This document shows, piece by piece, positions 32,755 to 40,650 of a stretch of DNA of 41,046 nucleotides. This DNA comes from an uncultured Bacteroidia bacterium. Its GTDB lineage: Bacteria; Bacteroidota; Bacteroidia; Bacteroidales; F082. The stretch lies in the NCBI GenBank assembly GCA_902789915.1, contig CADAPW010000010.1, forward strand, positions 1 through 41,046. The letters run 5' to 3'. A program made the translations under genes and the position numbers. A model generated the notes under the pieces. That model was not told where the DNA came from, did no database searches, and saw nothing but the letters and a program-made list of their open reading frames with translations. The number at the start of each line of letters is the position of its first letter. Position 1 is the first letter of the stretch.

Positions 32755-32830
32755 TGGTACTCCCGCAGGGGGTCGAACCCTGGACACCCTGATTAAGAGT
32801 CAGGTGCTCTACCAACTGAGCTACGGAAGC
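32755..32830 (-). tRNA. tRNA-Lys (anticodon CUU)
   Basis: The minus strand folds as a complete tRNA: acceptor GCTTCCG with CGGGAGT, D-arm sequence GCTCAGTTGGTAGAGC, anticodon stem CCTGA/TCAGG around CTCTTAA (anticodon CTT), T-loop GGTTCGAACCC, discriminator A and an encoded CCA. It serves as the integration target; the 14 bp duplicated at 10163 is its 3' end, so the gene stays functional after integration. Confidence 0.96.
32757..32770 (-). repeat. attR core repeat within tRNA-Lys
   Basis: GTACTCCCGCAGGG on the plus strand, identical to 10163-10176. It covers the acceptor 3' strand and part of the T stem. Confidence 0.88.
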
Positions 32831-32953
32831 ATCGTTGAACCTTTCGGTTTGTGGGTGCAAAAGTACAACCTTTTTCTTTACGATGGACGTTTTTCGCCAA
32901 CTTTTTTTCTTGGTATTATTGAAATATTTATAAATCAGCGATTTACAAAAGAA

Positions 32954-33709
32954 TCAACTGGAGAACCAGCACTTGAATTCCGCGACCTTGGCCTTGCTGA
33001 CGATGATTTTCTCGGGCATTTCGACATTCAAGTTGATGGACAACTTGTTGCCAAACCAGATGGAGACATCCTTGATGGCTTCGCGAGAAACGATGAACTG
33101 ACGGTTGGCGCGGAAGAACATGTAAGGATCGAGCTGCGCCATCAGGTCATCAAGGGTGTGCGTCAGGTAGTAGTTCTTGTGCTCGTGGGTCACAATCTTC
33201 ACCGACTTGGCATCAATGTAAGCGTAGGCAATGTCCTTCGTTGAAAGCGGAACAAGTTTGTCGCGCTCAGGCAACAAGAAATAGCTTCTGTGTTTCTTCT
33301 TCTCGCCCAGCTGTTCCAACAGCCTTTCAATCTTGTCGGTATTGAAACGGGTGCCTATCAACGCTTGGAACTTGCTCATGGCGCGTTCCAAGGATTCCTT
33401 GCTAATAGGTTTCAACAGATAGTCGAGACTGTTCACCTCGAAAGCCTTCAATGCAAACTCATCGTATGCCGTAGTGAAAATGACGGGGCAGGTGACATTG
33501 ACCCTTTCGAATATGGCAAACGAGGAGCCGTCCGCCAAATGGATATCCATGAACATCAAGTCGGGCATGGGATTGTTTTCCAGCCATTCCACGCTTTCCT
33601 CGATAGACTCAAGCACACCGATGATTTCTGTGTCGGGGCTGACCTCTCTTATCAACTTCTGAAGGGCCTTCGCAGCCATCATCTCGTCTTCAATAATCAG
33701 TGCTCTCAT
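32954..33709 (-). CDS. LytTR-family response regulator
   Basis: 251 residues. The receiver domain has acidic residues E7, D8 and E9, and the phospho-acceptor D55 in LMFMDIHLADG, then the switch residues in FTTAYDEFALKAFE and the lysine in LLKPISKE. After a linker, the C-terminal LytTR DNA-binding domain has ERDKLVPLSTKDIAYAYIDAK, then HTLDDLMAQLDPYMFFRANRQ, then FIVSREAI. It probably binds a promoter in response to the adjacent histidine kinase, whose stop is 5 bp upstream. It is the last gene of the efflux operon. Confidence 0.94.
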   Translation of the reverse strand: MRALIIEDEMMAAKALQKLIREVSPDTEIIGVLESIEESVEWLENNPMPDLMFMDIHLADGSSFAIFERVNVTCPVIFTTAYDEFALKAFEVNSLDYLLKPISKESLERAMSKFQALIGTRFNTDKIERLLEQLGEKKKHRSYFLLPERDKLVPLSTKDIAYAYIDAKSVKIVTHEHKNYYLTHTLDDLMAQLDPYMFFRANRQFIVSREAIKDVSIWFGNKLSINLNVEMPEKIIVSKAKVAEFKCWFSS

Positions 33710-33714
33710 AGTGA

Positions 33715-34911
33715 TTAATCGTTTTGTTTCAAAGGCAAAGTTACGCTAAAAATCTTTCCGTCGTCAAAAATTTCAACATTTTCGTTCCATTTGATCCGAT
33801 ATCGCTCCACCAAATTCGCCAATCCAATGCCAGTTCCTTCCTCTTTTCCAATTTTCAACTGAATTTTATTACTGATTATCAAATGATTATCATCATCTGT
33901 CATAATATGTACAGTCAAAGGTTGCCGCGAAGAGATTACATTGTGCTTGATGGCATTCTCAATCAGTCCTTGGATGGAAAGCGGCAGGACATAATAGTTG
34001 TCGTATTTGTCGTGGTCGATATGATGTTCGAAAAGCAGGTTGTCACCATAGCGCATCTTCATCATCCTGCAGTAGGAACGTACACAATCAAGTTCCTGTG
34101 ACAAAGTCACCACCTCCTCATTCTTAAGGGTGTAGCGCATCACGGTCGACAACTGGTGGACAAAATCGCCAGCCTTGTCGGCATCAACGTCAATCAATGC
34201 CTTCAAGGTGTTCAGCGAGTTGAAAAGAAAATGCGGGTCCATCTGGGTCTTCAGGGTCTCATAGCGCGAGTTAAGGTTCTCGGCACGAAGCGTCTCGTTC
34301 TCCACCGCTATTCGTCTTTGCTGATAAAGCGAGCGCTGCAAATAACTGAATACAAAAGCAATGGAGACCAAAGTGAAATCACCCAACATGCCTCTACTGA
34401 TATATCCAATCAACGAGCGGGGAACGGGGCCATAAGGCCAGATATACAATTGAATGATCGTACACAATGAACTTAAGAATCCAGCAATCAGTAAGGTTCC
34501 CACAATATTAATCATCAATTCGTTACGGCGCAACGCATAATGCCGGCTCATCACCTTTCTGTTGTATAGAAACACCGACAAAATCATCAGGAAGGTAAAC
34601 GGAACATTAAACAGCAAAATATGTGAGAACCTGGGCTTGTCGAACTTGTGGCCTGGCTGGAATCTATCTGCTTGAAACAATGCTGGAAATTTTCTTTGAA
34701 ATGTCCCAAAGACATATTCGTTGGCGCCCACCACATGCTCTTTCTCGCGTTCAAACTCTTCCTGCTCGTTGGCATCGGCAAAAGAAGGCCTGCCAAAATA
34801 ATGGCTCAACGCAAACAAGGAATAATAACCTATCGTTATGGCGAGTGTCATCATGACAATCCGCTTCAGCGAAAGGTAGTTGTCGACTTCGTTCAAGTTC
34901 ATGTTTTTCAT
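33715..34911 (-). CDS. LytS/YesM-type sensor histidine kinase, four-TM
   Basis: 398 residues. Four membrane segments in the first about 200 residues (near 20-42, 93-112, 127-155 and 173-190), then a short coiled coil. The His_kinase domain (PF06580 type) has the phospho-acceptor H227 in DPHFLFNSLNTL, the N box GLIENAIKHN and a glycine-rich ATP lid, GTGIGLANLVERY. No large sensory domain is seen; the loop between TM1 and TM2 (about residues 43-90) is the likely sensor. It is co-transcribed with the efflux pump upstream and the regulator downstream, so it probably senses a pump substrate or envelope stress. Confidence 0.93.
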   Translation of the reverse strand: MKNMNLNEVDNYLSLKRIVMMTLAITIGYYSLFALSHYFGRPSFADANEQEEFEREKEHVVGANEYVFGTFQRKFPALFQADRFQPGHKFDKPRFSHILLFNVPFTFLMILSVFLYNRKVMSRHYALRRNELMINIVGTLLIAGFLSSLCTIIQLYIWPYGPVPRSLIGYISRGMLGDFTLVSIAFVFSYLQRSLYQQRRIAVENETLRAENLNSRYETLKTQMDPHFLFNSLNTLKALIDVDADKAGDFVHQLSTVMRYTLKNEEVVTLSQELDCVRSYCRMMKMRYGDNLLFEHHIDHDKYDNYYVLPLSIQGLIENAIKHNVISSRQPLTVHIMTDDDNHLIISNKIQLKIGKEEGTGIGLANLVERYRIKWNENVEIFDDGKIFSVTLPLKQND

Positions 34912-34924
34912 GGCAACGCTATCT

Positions 34925-36145
34925 TTATTCGTATCTCAAGGCATTAATCGGGTCGGTGCGCGATGCCTTCAAGGCGGGGAAGAATCCCGAAATGAGGCCG
35001 AGGATGGCGCATGACACGAAAGAGATAATCATCCACATCACATTGACGACATAGGGCAATGACATGGCCAGCGAAACCACGTATGACAACAACAAGCCCA
35101 ACATGAGGCCTATCACGCCACCGATAAGACTCAAGATGATACTTTCGGTGAGGAATTGCATTAGGATGGCGGAATTTTTGGCGCCAATCGACATGCGCAA
35201 ACCAATTTCTTTGGTGCGTTCGGTAACAGTGACATACATAATGTTCATGATGCCGATGCAACCCACGAGCAACGAAATCAAGGCAATGGCCACCAAGACC
35301 GTGGTGATCATGCCCGTCATCGAGGTCATCATTTCGAGCATTTCCTGTTGGGTGCGCACGTCGAAGTCATCGTCCCCTCCTTCGGGAATCTTGTGCGAAG
35401 CCCTCAAGATGCTCTCTATTTCCTCGACGGCAGCCTCGGCCACGTTTTCCGATGCCGCCGAGCATACGATTTGCTGGATGTAGTCGACGCCGAGCATACG
35501 CTTTTGCACCGTCGAGTATGGCATCACCACAAGATCGTCCTGGTCCATGCCCATGCTGTTCTCACCGCGTTCTTTCAGGGTGCCAATGACCTTGAAAGGC
35601 ATGTTGCCCACACGGATGGTCTTGCCGATGGGGTCTTCGCCATCGTCGAAAAGCTCTTCCACGATGGTTTGGCCTATCAATCCGACCTTGGCGTATTTCT
35701 TCACGTCCTCGTCGGTGAAGTTGACACCTGTGGCTATTTCGTATTTGCGGATTTCGAGATAGTCGGGCGAACCGCCATACACCGTTCCCGACCAGTTCTT
35801 GGAGCCGTTCACCAACTGCCCGCCGCTGTTGACCACTGGGCTGACCATGGTGACGTTTTTGGCGTTTTTGGCAATCAGCTCGCAGTCCCTGACCTTGAGC
35901 GACTGCACGTTGCTGGAACCCATGCTCACGCCACCGCGCCTTTGGTTGGCACGCATCACCATGATGAGGTTGGTGCCCATGTCGGAGAGTTGGTTGGCCG
36001 TACTTTGCTTCAGTCCCTCACCCAAGTTGACCACGGCGATGACGGCGGCAATTCCAATCACTATGCCAAGCATGGAAAGGGCCGTTCGCGTCTTGTTGCG
36101 TAACAAGGCTTTTGCAGAAATCCTTATGAGGTTCAGTATATCCAT
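34925..36145 (-). CDS. MacB-type ABC transporter permease
   Basis: 406 residues. An inner-membrane permease of the FtsX/MacB family: TM1 at about 16-42 (TALSMLGIVIGIAAVIAVV), a large periplasmic MacB core domain (about 45-275), then three C-terminal TMs starting with VLVALISLLVGCIGIMNIMY-like sequence and the family motif VTERTKEIGLRMSIGAKN. The end is DPINALRYE. The ATG at 36145 directly follows the ATPase stop. The ATPase is a separate gene, unlike fused E. coli MacB. It probably drives tripartite export with the adaptor and TolC proteins. Confidence 0.93.
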   Translation of the reverse strand: MDILNLIRISAKALLRNKTRTALSMLGIVIGIAAVIAVVNLGEGLKQSTANQLSDMGTNLIMVMRANQRRGGVSMGSSNVQSLKVRDCELIAKNAKNVTMVSPVVNSGGQLVNGSKNWSGTVYGGSPDYLEIRKYEIATGVNFTDEDVKKYAKVGLIGQTIVEELFDDGEDPIGKTIRVGNMPFKVIGTLKERGENSMGMDQDDLVVMPYSTVQKRMLGVDYIQQIVCSAASENVAEAAVEEIESILRASHKIPEGGDDDFDVRTQQEMLEMMTSMTGMITTVLVAIALISLLVGCIGIMNIMYVTVTERTKEIGLRMSIGAKNSAILMQFLTESIILSLIGGVIGLMLGLLLSYVVSLAMSLPYVVNVMWMIISFVSCAILGLISGFFPALKASRTDPINALRYE

Positions 36146-36147
36146 GG

Positions 36148-36897
36148 TCAATAGTCGTTGTCTTTGGGCAAGGCCGCCAAAGCCTCTGCCGCTGATTTGG
36201 TCACGACAGGCTCATCACGGAGGATGTGTCCGTCGCGGAGAAATATGGTTCTGCTTGTAAACACCGCAATGTCGGACTCATGCGTCACAAAGGCGATAGT
36301 TTTACCTTGCTCGTGAAGGCTTTGGAAGAGGCTCATGATTTCGTATGACGTGCGGGTGTCGAGGTTACCCGTGGCTTCATCGGCAAGCACGATGACGGGG
36401 TCGTTCACCAAGGCGCGGGCAATGGCCACACGCTGCTGTTGACCGCCCGAGAGCTGGTTGGGCATGTGTTCCATACGGTCTTTCAAGCCCACGAGTTCCA
36501 AGGCATGCTGCGCCCTTTCGTGACGTTCACGGTGCGACACATCGGGGTTATACACCAAAGGCAGCTCCACGTTCTCAAGGGCCGAGGTGCGTGGCAAGAG
36601 GTTATAGGACTGGAACACAAAGCCAATCTTGCGGTTGCGGATGTCCGACAGCTCGTTTTTAGTGCGTTCTCGCACCGAGATGCCGTCAATGAGGTACTCC
36701 CCTGACGTGGGCTGGTCGAGGCAACCGAGGATGTTGAGCAAGGTCGACTTACCGCTGCCCGACGACCCCATGATGCTGACGAACTCGCCCTGGCATATCT
36801 CGAACGACACACCCTTGAGGGCATGCACCTCCTCACTGCCGACGATGAAAGTCCGCTTGAGATTCTCAACCTTGATGATAGATTGCAACTCAGCCAT
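36148..36897 (-). CDS. ABC transporter ATP-binding protein (MacB/LolD type)
   Basis: 249 residues. Walker A SIMGSSGSGKSTLL, Q-loop FVFQSYNLLP, ABC signature QLSGGQQQRVAIARAL, Walker B VIVLADEATGNLD and H-loop AFVTHESDIA. The sequence type matches MacB and LolD ATPases. It pairs with the permease immediately downstream; the adaptor gene ends 10 bp upstream of it. It energises periplasmic pumping of the tripartite system. Confidence 0.95.
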   Translation of the reverse strand: MAELQSIIKVENLKRTFIVGSEEVHALKGVSFEICQGEFVSIMGSSGSGKSTLLNILGCLDQPTSGEYLIDGISVRERTKNELSDIRNRKIGFVFQSYNLLPRTSALENVELPLVYNPDVSHRERHERAQHALELVGLKDRMEHMPNQLSGGQQQRVAIARALVNDPVIVLADEATGNLDTRTSYEIMSLFQSLHEQGKTIAFVTHESDIAVFTSRTIFLRDGHILRDEPVVTKSAAEALAALPKDNDY

Positions 36898-36907
36898 ATC
36901 GAGGACC

Positions 36908-38161
36908 TTATTTTTTCTGCTGATTATTATTCCTGTTTCTACCTGGGGGGCCTGGCATGAAGGGGTTCTCGCCCTTCTTCACCGCTTTTTCCTTGACGAC
37001 ATATTGAGCCGAAAGCACCACCGAGTCACCGGCTTGCACACCTTGCTCAATAATGCGATAGGCACCGTCGCTCATGCCCGTCTTCACAGGACGCGGCATC
37101 ATGTTGTCGCCATTCTTCACCCACACCATGTTGTGTTCGCCTGCGGACATACCGTCCTGCATTTGCGGACGTTCGCCCTGTGGAGGTTCCGGCCTCTGAC
37201 CTTCGGGTTTTTCGGGCTTGCGCATGGCTTTCAGCACCGCCTCATCGGGCGTGAAGTTGAACGCCTCGGCAGGCACCGCCAAGCCCGTCTGTTCTTCCGT
37301 GACGATGGTCACGCTGGCCGTCATGCCTGGGAAGAGTTTCTGGTCGGGGTTGGGAGCGTCGATGATGACGGTATAGGTCACCACATTACTCGTGGTGGTG
37401 GGTTTCATGCGGATTTGACTCACCGTGCCCTCAAAGCTGTCTTCCATGTAAGCATCAACAGTGAAGGTCACCTTCTGCCCCACTTTCACCTGCCCGATGT
37501 CGGCCTCGTCGACGTCGGCTTCCACCTGCATCTTGGTGAGGTCGTTGGCCAAAGTAAATAAGGTAGGCGTGCTGAACGATGCGGCCACGGTCTGGCCCAC
37601 CTCCACGGCACGGTCGAGGACAATGCCATCGATGGGCGAATAGATTTCGGCGTATGCCAAGTCGACCAATGCCTGGTCGTAGGAAGCCTGCGCGTTTTTC
37701 TTGCTCATCTGTGCCTGCGTGTAGCTGTTCTGCGCCTCCTGATAGGCGGCCAGCGTCGCGGCATTGGCTTCATAAAGCTGCTTGGTGCGCTCGTAGGTGA
37801 GCTTGGCATAATTGAGCTGGCTCTCGGCGGAGGTAAGGCTCGCCCTTGCGCGACTCACGCTTTGGTTGAGGGTCTGTTTGTCCAACTCGGCTAGCAGGTC
37901 GCCTTTCTTCACAACGTCGTTGAAGTCGACGTAAATCTTCTCCACCTTGCCCGACACTTGCGTACCGACTTCAACGGTCTCAACGGGTTCGATAGTTCCC
38001 GTGGCGGTAACGGTGTTCTCCACGGTGTACTCTCCGACCACATGGGTGCGGATGACAAGCTCCTTGTTAGCTGACTTCGTTGCCTTTACGATACAACTCA
38101 CTACAATGGCAAGGGCAAGAACGCCCAAGACAATCAGCCATATTTTCGTTTTCTTTTTCAT
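36908..38161 (-). CDS. MacA-like periplasmic adaptor (HlyD family)
   Basis: 417 residues. One N-terminal TM anchor (IWLIVLGVLALAIVVSCIVKA), then a barrel-sandwich/lipoyl domain (TGTIEPVETVEVGTQVSGKV), a coiled-coil hairpin (about 95-180), the lipoyl return (IYSPIDGIVLDRAVEVGQTV), a beta-barrel domain and a membrane-proximal domain. A Pro/Glu-rich insertion at about 305-335 (RKPEKPEGQRPEPPQGERPQ) and a hydrophilic tail are unusual and probably disordered. It connects the ABC permease to the outer-membrane TolC-like protein. Confidence 0.94.
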   Translation of the reverse strand: MKKKTKIWLIVLGVLALAIVVSCIVKATKSANKELVIRTHVVGEYTVENTVTATGTIEPVETVEVGTQVSGKVEKIYVDFNDVVKKGDLLAELDKQTLNQSVSRARASLTSAESQLNYAKLTYERTKQLYEANAATLAAYQEAQNSYTQAQMSKKNAQASYDQALVDLAYAEIYSPIDGIVLDRAVEVGQTVAASFSTPTLFTLANDLTKMQVEADVDEADIGQVKVGQKVTFTVDAYMEDSFEGTVSQIRMKPTTTSNVVTYTVIIDAPNPDQKLFPGMTASVTIVTEEQTGLAVPAEAFNFTPDEAVLKAMRKPEKPEGQRPEPPQGERPQMQDGMSAGEHNMVWVKNGDNMMPRPVKTGMSDGAYRIIEQGVQAGDSVVLSAQYVVKEKAVKKGENPFMPGPPGRNRNNNQQKK

Positions 38162-38265
38162 ATCTTAGGATTTCAAGATTTCAGATTTCAAAATTCCAGA
38201 TTTCAGATTCAAAGATTCAAGATTTAAAGATTCAATATTCACATTCAGCATTCATAATTCAGCAT
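38162..38265. repeat. AT-rich degenerate tandem repeat between tolC-like and adaptor genes
   Basis: GATTTCA/GATTCAA-like words recur about ten times in 104 bp, the likely product of slippage. It lies inside the operon, where it could weaken translation of the adaptor or simply be neutral. Confidence 0.7.
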
Positions 38266-39524
38266 TTACAAGGTAATTGGTTTGCCCATATAGACGTCCA
38301 AAATCTTGCGTTGCATCACCAGGGAATATTTATTCTGGATGTAGGCATTCAACGCGTTTAGGTAGTTGTTCTGCTGTTGCAACAACTCTACCGTAGTGAT
38401 GCTTCCGTACTGAAACTGGATGTTATATGCGTTAAAACTCTTGTTGTAGGCGTTTTCCTTGGCCTGCGAGACCTTGTAGGCGTTGTAGGCGGCAACCACA
38501 TTACGATAGGCCTGTGCGACGGTCTGGCGCACTGTGAGGACCTCTTGCTCGTAATCTAGATGGGCCTGCTCAAGGGCGATGCGGCTTTTCTTCACGTTGG
38601 CTCTAGTCTGTCCACGGCTGTAAATCGGGATGCTCATCGACACGCCCACCGACTCGATGAAAACACGCCCATGCCCACGTTGGCGTTGGCAGAGATGGAC
38701 GGGAAATAGTTGCCCCGCGCCAAGTCGACGTTCTTCTCGGCCAAGCGGATGTCGTAGTCGCTCATGCGCAGGTCGGGCATGTATTCCACGGCCTGGTTGA
38801 TGGCCTCTTCCTCCGAGGGAAGGTTCTCCATCATGCCGTCAAGGTTTTCGGTGTCGGGCGAGATGATGCCAAGATCGGCCGTCGGGTCCATGGACAGCAG
38901 CACCTTCATGTCGAGCAGGTTCTGATCAATGTTGATTCTCGTGTCGAGGATGTTGTTCGAGTCGCTGAGGTATTGGGCTTCGAGCAGCAGCAAGTCGCTC
39001 TCAAGGATAGAGCCTACATTATACCTCGCACGGCCTTGTTTCACCTGCTCACGGCTGGTGTTGAGCACCTCCTGCTGGTAATTCAGTTTTTCCTGATTGC
39101 CGAGGATGGAGAGGAAACTTTGCAGGATCTGCACAGCCAGCTGGTTGTCGTAACGCTCCAGTTGCACGCCGTTGCGTTCCACATTGAGGCGGTTCTGCTC
39201 GATGGTGTTGTTGATGTTGCCACCTTGGAAAATCGTCACCGATGACCCTACGCCCACGTTGCCCGAGGTGGACCACCCGTTGGCGTTGTTCGAGAAATTT
39301 TGGCCCACCGAAGCGCTGACATTGGGCAGGCGTTGTTGTTTTGACTGCTCGTAGGTAGTCTCCAGCGACTGATGCGACAACTCCATCGACTTGCGTTCAT
39401 TGTTGTTGGAAAAGGCATAACGCAAGCAGTCCTCCAATGTGAACTGGTAGGTGCTACTTTCTTGTGCCCAAACATGGGCGGCCATAAACAACGAAAATGC
39501 CAATGTTATAACACGTTTTGTCAT
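38266..39524 (-). pseudogene. TolC-family outer-membrane efflux protein, frameshifted
   Basis: First gene of the efflux operon. The 5' part (39524-38634) gives a signal peptide (MTKRVITLAFSLFMAAHVWA) and most of a TolC/OEP protein (SYDIR-like helices such as NQAVEYMPDLRMSDYDIRLA, then NYFPSISANANVGMGVFS). It then shifts into an unrelated stretch and stops. The 3' part, in another frame (38649-38266), continues the family sequence: VGVSMSIPIYSRGQTRANV, then VVAAYNAYK, ending MGKPITL. About a dozen residues also appear lost at the junction near 38650. It is either a true loss of the outer-membrane channel or a sequencing error. The remaining operon genes are intact. Confidence 0.82.
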
Positions 39525-39548
39525 ATTCCATAGCTAAAAAAAGTAATA

Positions 39549-39556
39549 CAAAATTA
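39549..39556 (-). promoter_or_regulatory. Promoter -7 box of the efflux/LytSR operon
   Basis: Minus strand TAATTTTG, 24 nt before the ATG at 39524. A second similar box lies about 45 bp further upstream. Confidence 0.5.
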
Positions 39557-39680
39557 AACCACATCGTTTTTTCAAGGGCATTTTATTATATGAAATGGCA
39601 AAATTATAAAATAAAGCAAAAGAAAACTTGATTAAAGCCAAAAACACTATCATTGCTGAAAGATATTTTTTTTCAAAGGG

Positions 39681-39743
39681 TTTGTCTAGGTTTAATTAAT
39701 TTGTACATTTGCAGTGTCACATTTTGTACACATCATGTGTGAC
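39681..39743 (+). promoter_or_regulatory. aqpZ promoter and 5' UTR hairpin
   Basis: TTTG at 39681, exactly 19 nt, then TACATTTG at 39704-39711: the best Bacteroidota promoter in the window. Just after it, GTCACA (39716-39721) and TGTGAC (39738-39743) form an inverted repeat at the expected transcription start, which could be an operator (a Crp/FNR-like half-site spacing is possible) or a 5' mRNA hairpin. Confidence 0.65.
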
Positions 39744-39795
39744 TAAAAATTGAAAACATTGTAATAACTTAATAACCAATTAAAATTCAAGCATT

Positions 39796-40530
39796 ATGAA
39801 AACATGTAACAAGTTCTTCGCCGAATTGTTCGGCACGTTCGTTCTGGTTTTCGGTGGCTGCGGCACCGCTTTGTTCGGCCATGTCGGGTTCTTGGGCGTA
39901 GCCATCGCCTTCGGTCTCACTGTGGTCGCCATGGCATACGGCATCGGCCACATCTCGGGTGCCCACCTGAATCCCGCAGTCAGCTTTGGCGTCTTCGTCA
40001 ACGGCCGCATGAGCCTCAAAGAAATGCTCATTTATTGGGCTGCCCAGTTTATAGGTGGCATCATCGCTGGTGCCCTGCTGCTCGTGATTTGGAAAGCCAC
40101 AGGCGATAGCACCACTGGTGTCTTCGCTGCCAACGGTTATGGCGAGCTTTTCCAGAAGGCTTGCGGTGGTCCCGAAACGGGCTACCAAGCCATCTCGACT
40201 GGCGGTGCCTTCCTTGTTGAGGCCCTGCTGACCTTCGTGTTCCTGATGGTCATCCTCGGCGTCACCGATAGCAGCCATGCCAACGGCAAGTTCGGCGGTC
40301 TGGCCATCGGTCTCACTCTGGTGCTCATCCACCTCATCAGCATCCCGCTGACCAACACCTCCGTCAACCCCGCCCGTTCACTTGGCGTCGCCTTGTTCTC
40401 CAACGTCGAATACTGGAGCGCTATGGGTCAGGTGTGGCTCTTCATCGTGGCCCCGCTGGTAGGTGCCTGCCTCGCTGGCCTTTGCTACAAGTGCCTCAGC
40501 GGCTGCTGCAAGAGCTGCAAAAAGGATTAA
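39796..40530 (+). CDS. aqpZ: Aquaporin Z family water channel
   Basis: 244 residues, six membrane helices. The two pore motifs are present: N59-P60-A61 in SGAHLNPAVSFGV and N191-P192-A193-R194 in NTSVNPARSLGVAL, the latter with the selectivity-filter arginine. The N-terminus KFFAELFGTFVLVFGGCGTAL is typical of AqpZ. The residues around the filter and the overall length favour a water channel over a glycerol facilitator. The C-terminus is cysteine-rich (CYKCLSGCCKSCKKD), which is unusual and might bind metal or be redox-active. It is monocistronic, with its own promoter and terminator. Confidence 0.95.
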   Translation: MKTCNKFFAELFGTFVLVFGGCGTALFGHVGFLGVAIAFGLTVVAMAYGIGHISGAHLNPAVSFGVFVNGRMSLKEMLIYWAAQFIGGIIAGALLLVIWKATGDSTTGVFAANGYGELFQKACGGPETGYQAISTGGAFLVEALLTFVFLMVILGVTDSSHANGKFGGLAIGLTLVLIHLISIPLTNTSVNPARSLGVALFSNVEYWSAMGQVWLFIVAPLVGACLAGLCYKCLSGCCKSCKKD

Positions 40531-40550
40531 CTCCAACTAAGTAACAAATG

Positions 40551-40603
40551 AGGAGTGAGGAGTCAGGAGGATTTAAATCTCCCAACTTCTCACTCTTTTT
40601 ATA
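40551..40603 (+). terminator. Probable terminator after aqpZ
   Basis: GAGTGAGGAGT-like sequence at 40553-40564 pairs imperfectly with ACTTCTCACTC (near 40585-40595) around an inner GGAGGATTTAAATCTCC palindrome, followed by TTTTT. Confidence 0.6.
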
Positions 40604-40650
40604 CTATTACGCAATCTCTAACCATCAACCCTTTTCCGCTCATAGATCCC

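Larger units (their letters stand above)
10163..32770. mobile_element. Integrative element inserted at tRNA-Lys(CUU), carrying a Dnd system
   Basis: The 14-bp direct repeat GTACTCCCGCAGGG occurs at 10163-10176 and 32757-32770. The right copy is the 3' end of an intact tRNA-Lys gene. A tyrosine integrase lies just inside the left repeat, and candidate arm sites lie near both ends. The span holds integrase, two HTH proteins, an AAA_25 ATPase, a TOPRIM primase, the Dnd operon, a nuclease-like gene, another HTH protein and four DUF6266 genes. No relaxase, coupling protein or Tra gene is visible, so it is either mobilised in trans or now immobile. The limits are inferred from the repeat. Confidence 0.88.

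Noticed and set aside
32672..32860. Open frame containing VAQLVEHLTLNQGVQGSTPC
   Set aside because: This is the well-known false translation of a tRNA gene.
35348..36103. Plus-strand open frame (251 codons)
   Set aside because: Antisense to the MacB-type permease; His/Val-rich shadow product.
38162..38265. CRISPR-like array
   Set aside because: The repeat words are only about 7 bp, degenerate and without spacers; no cas genes are present.
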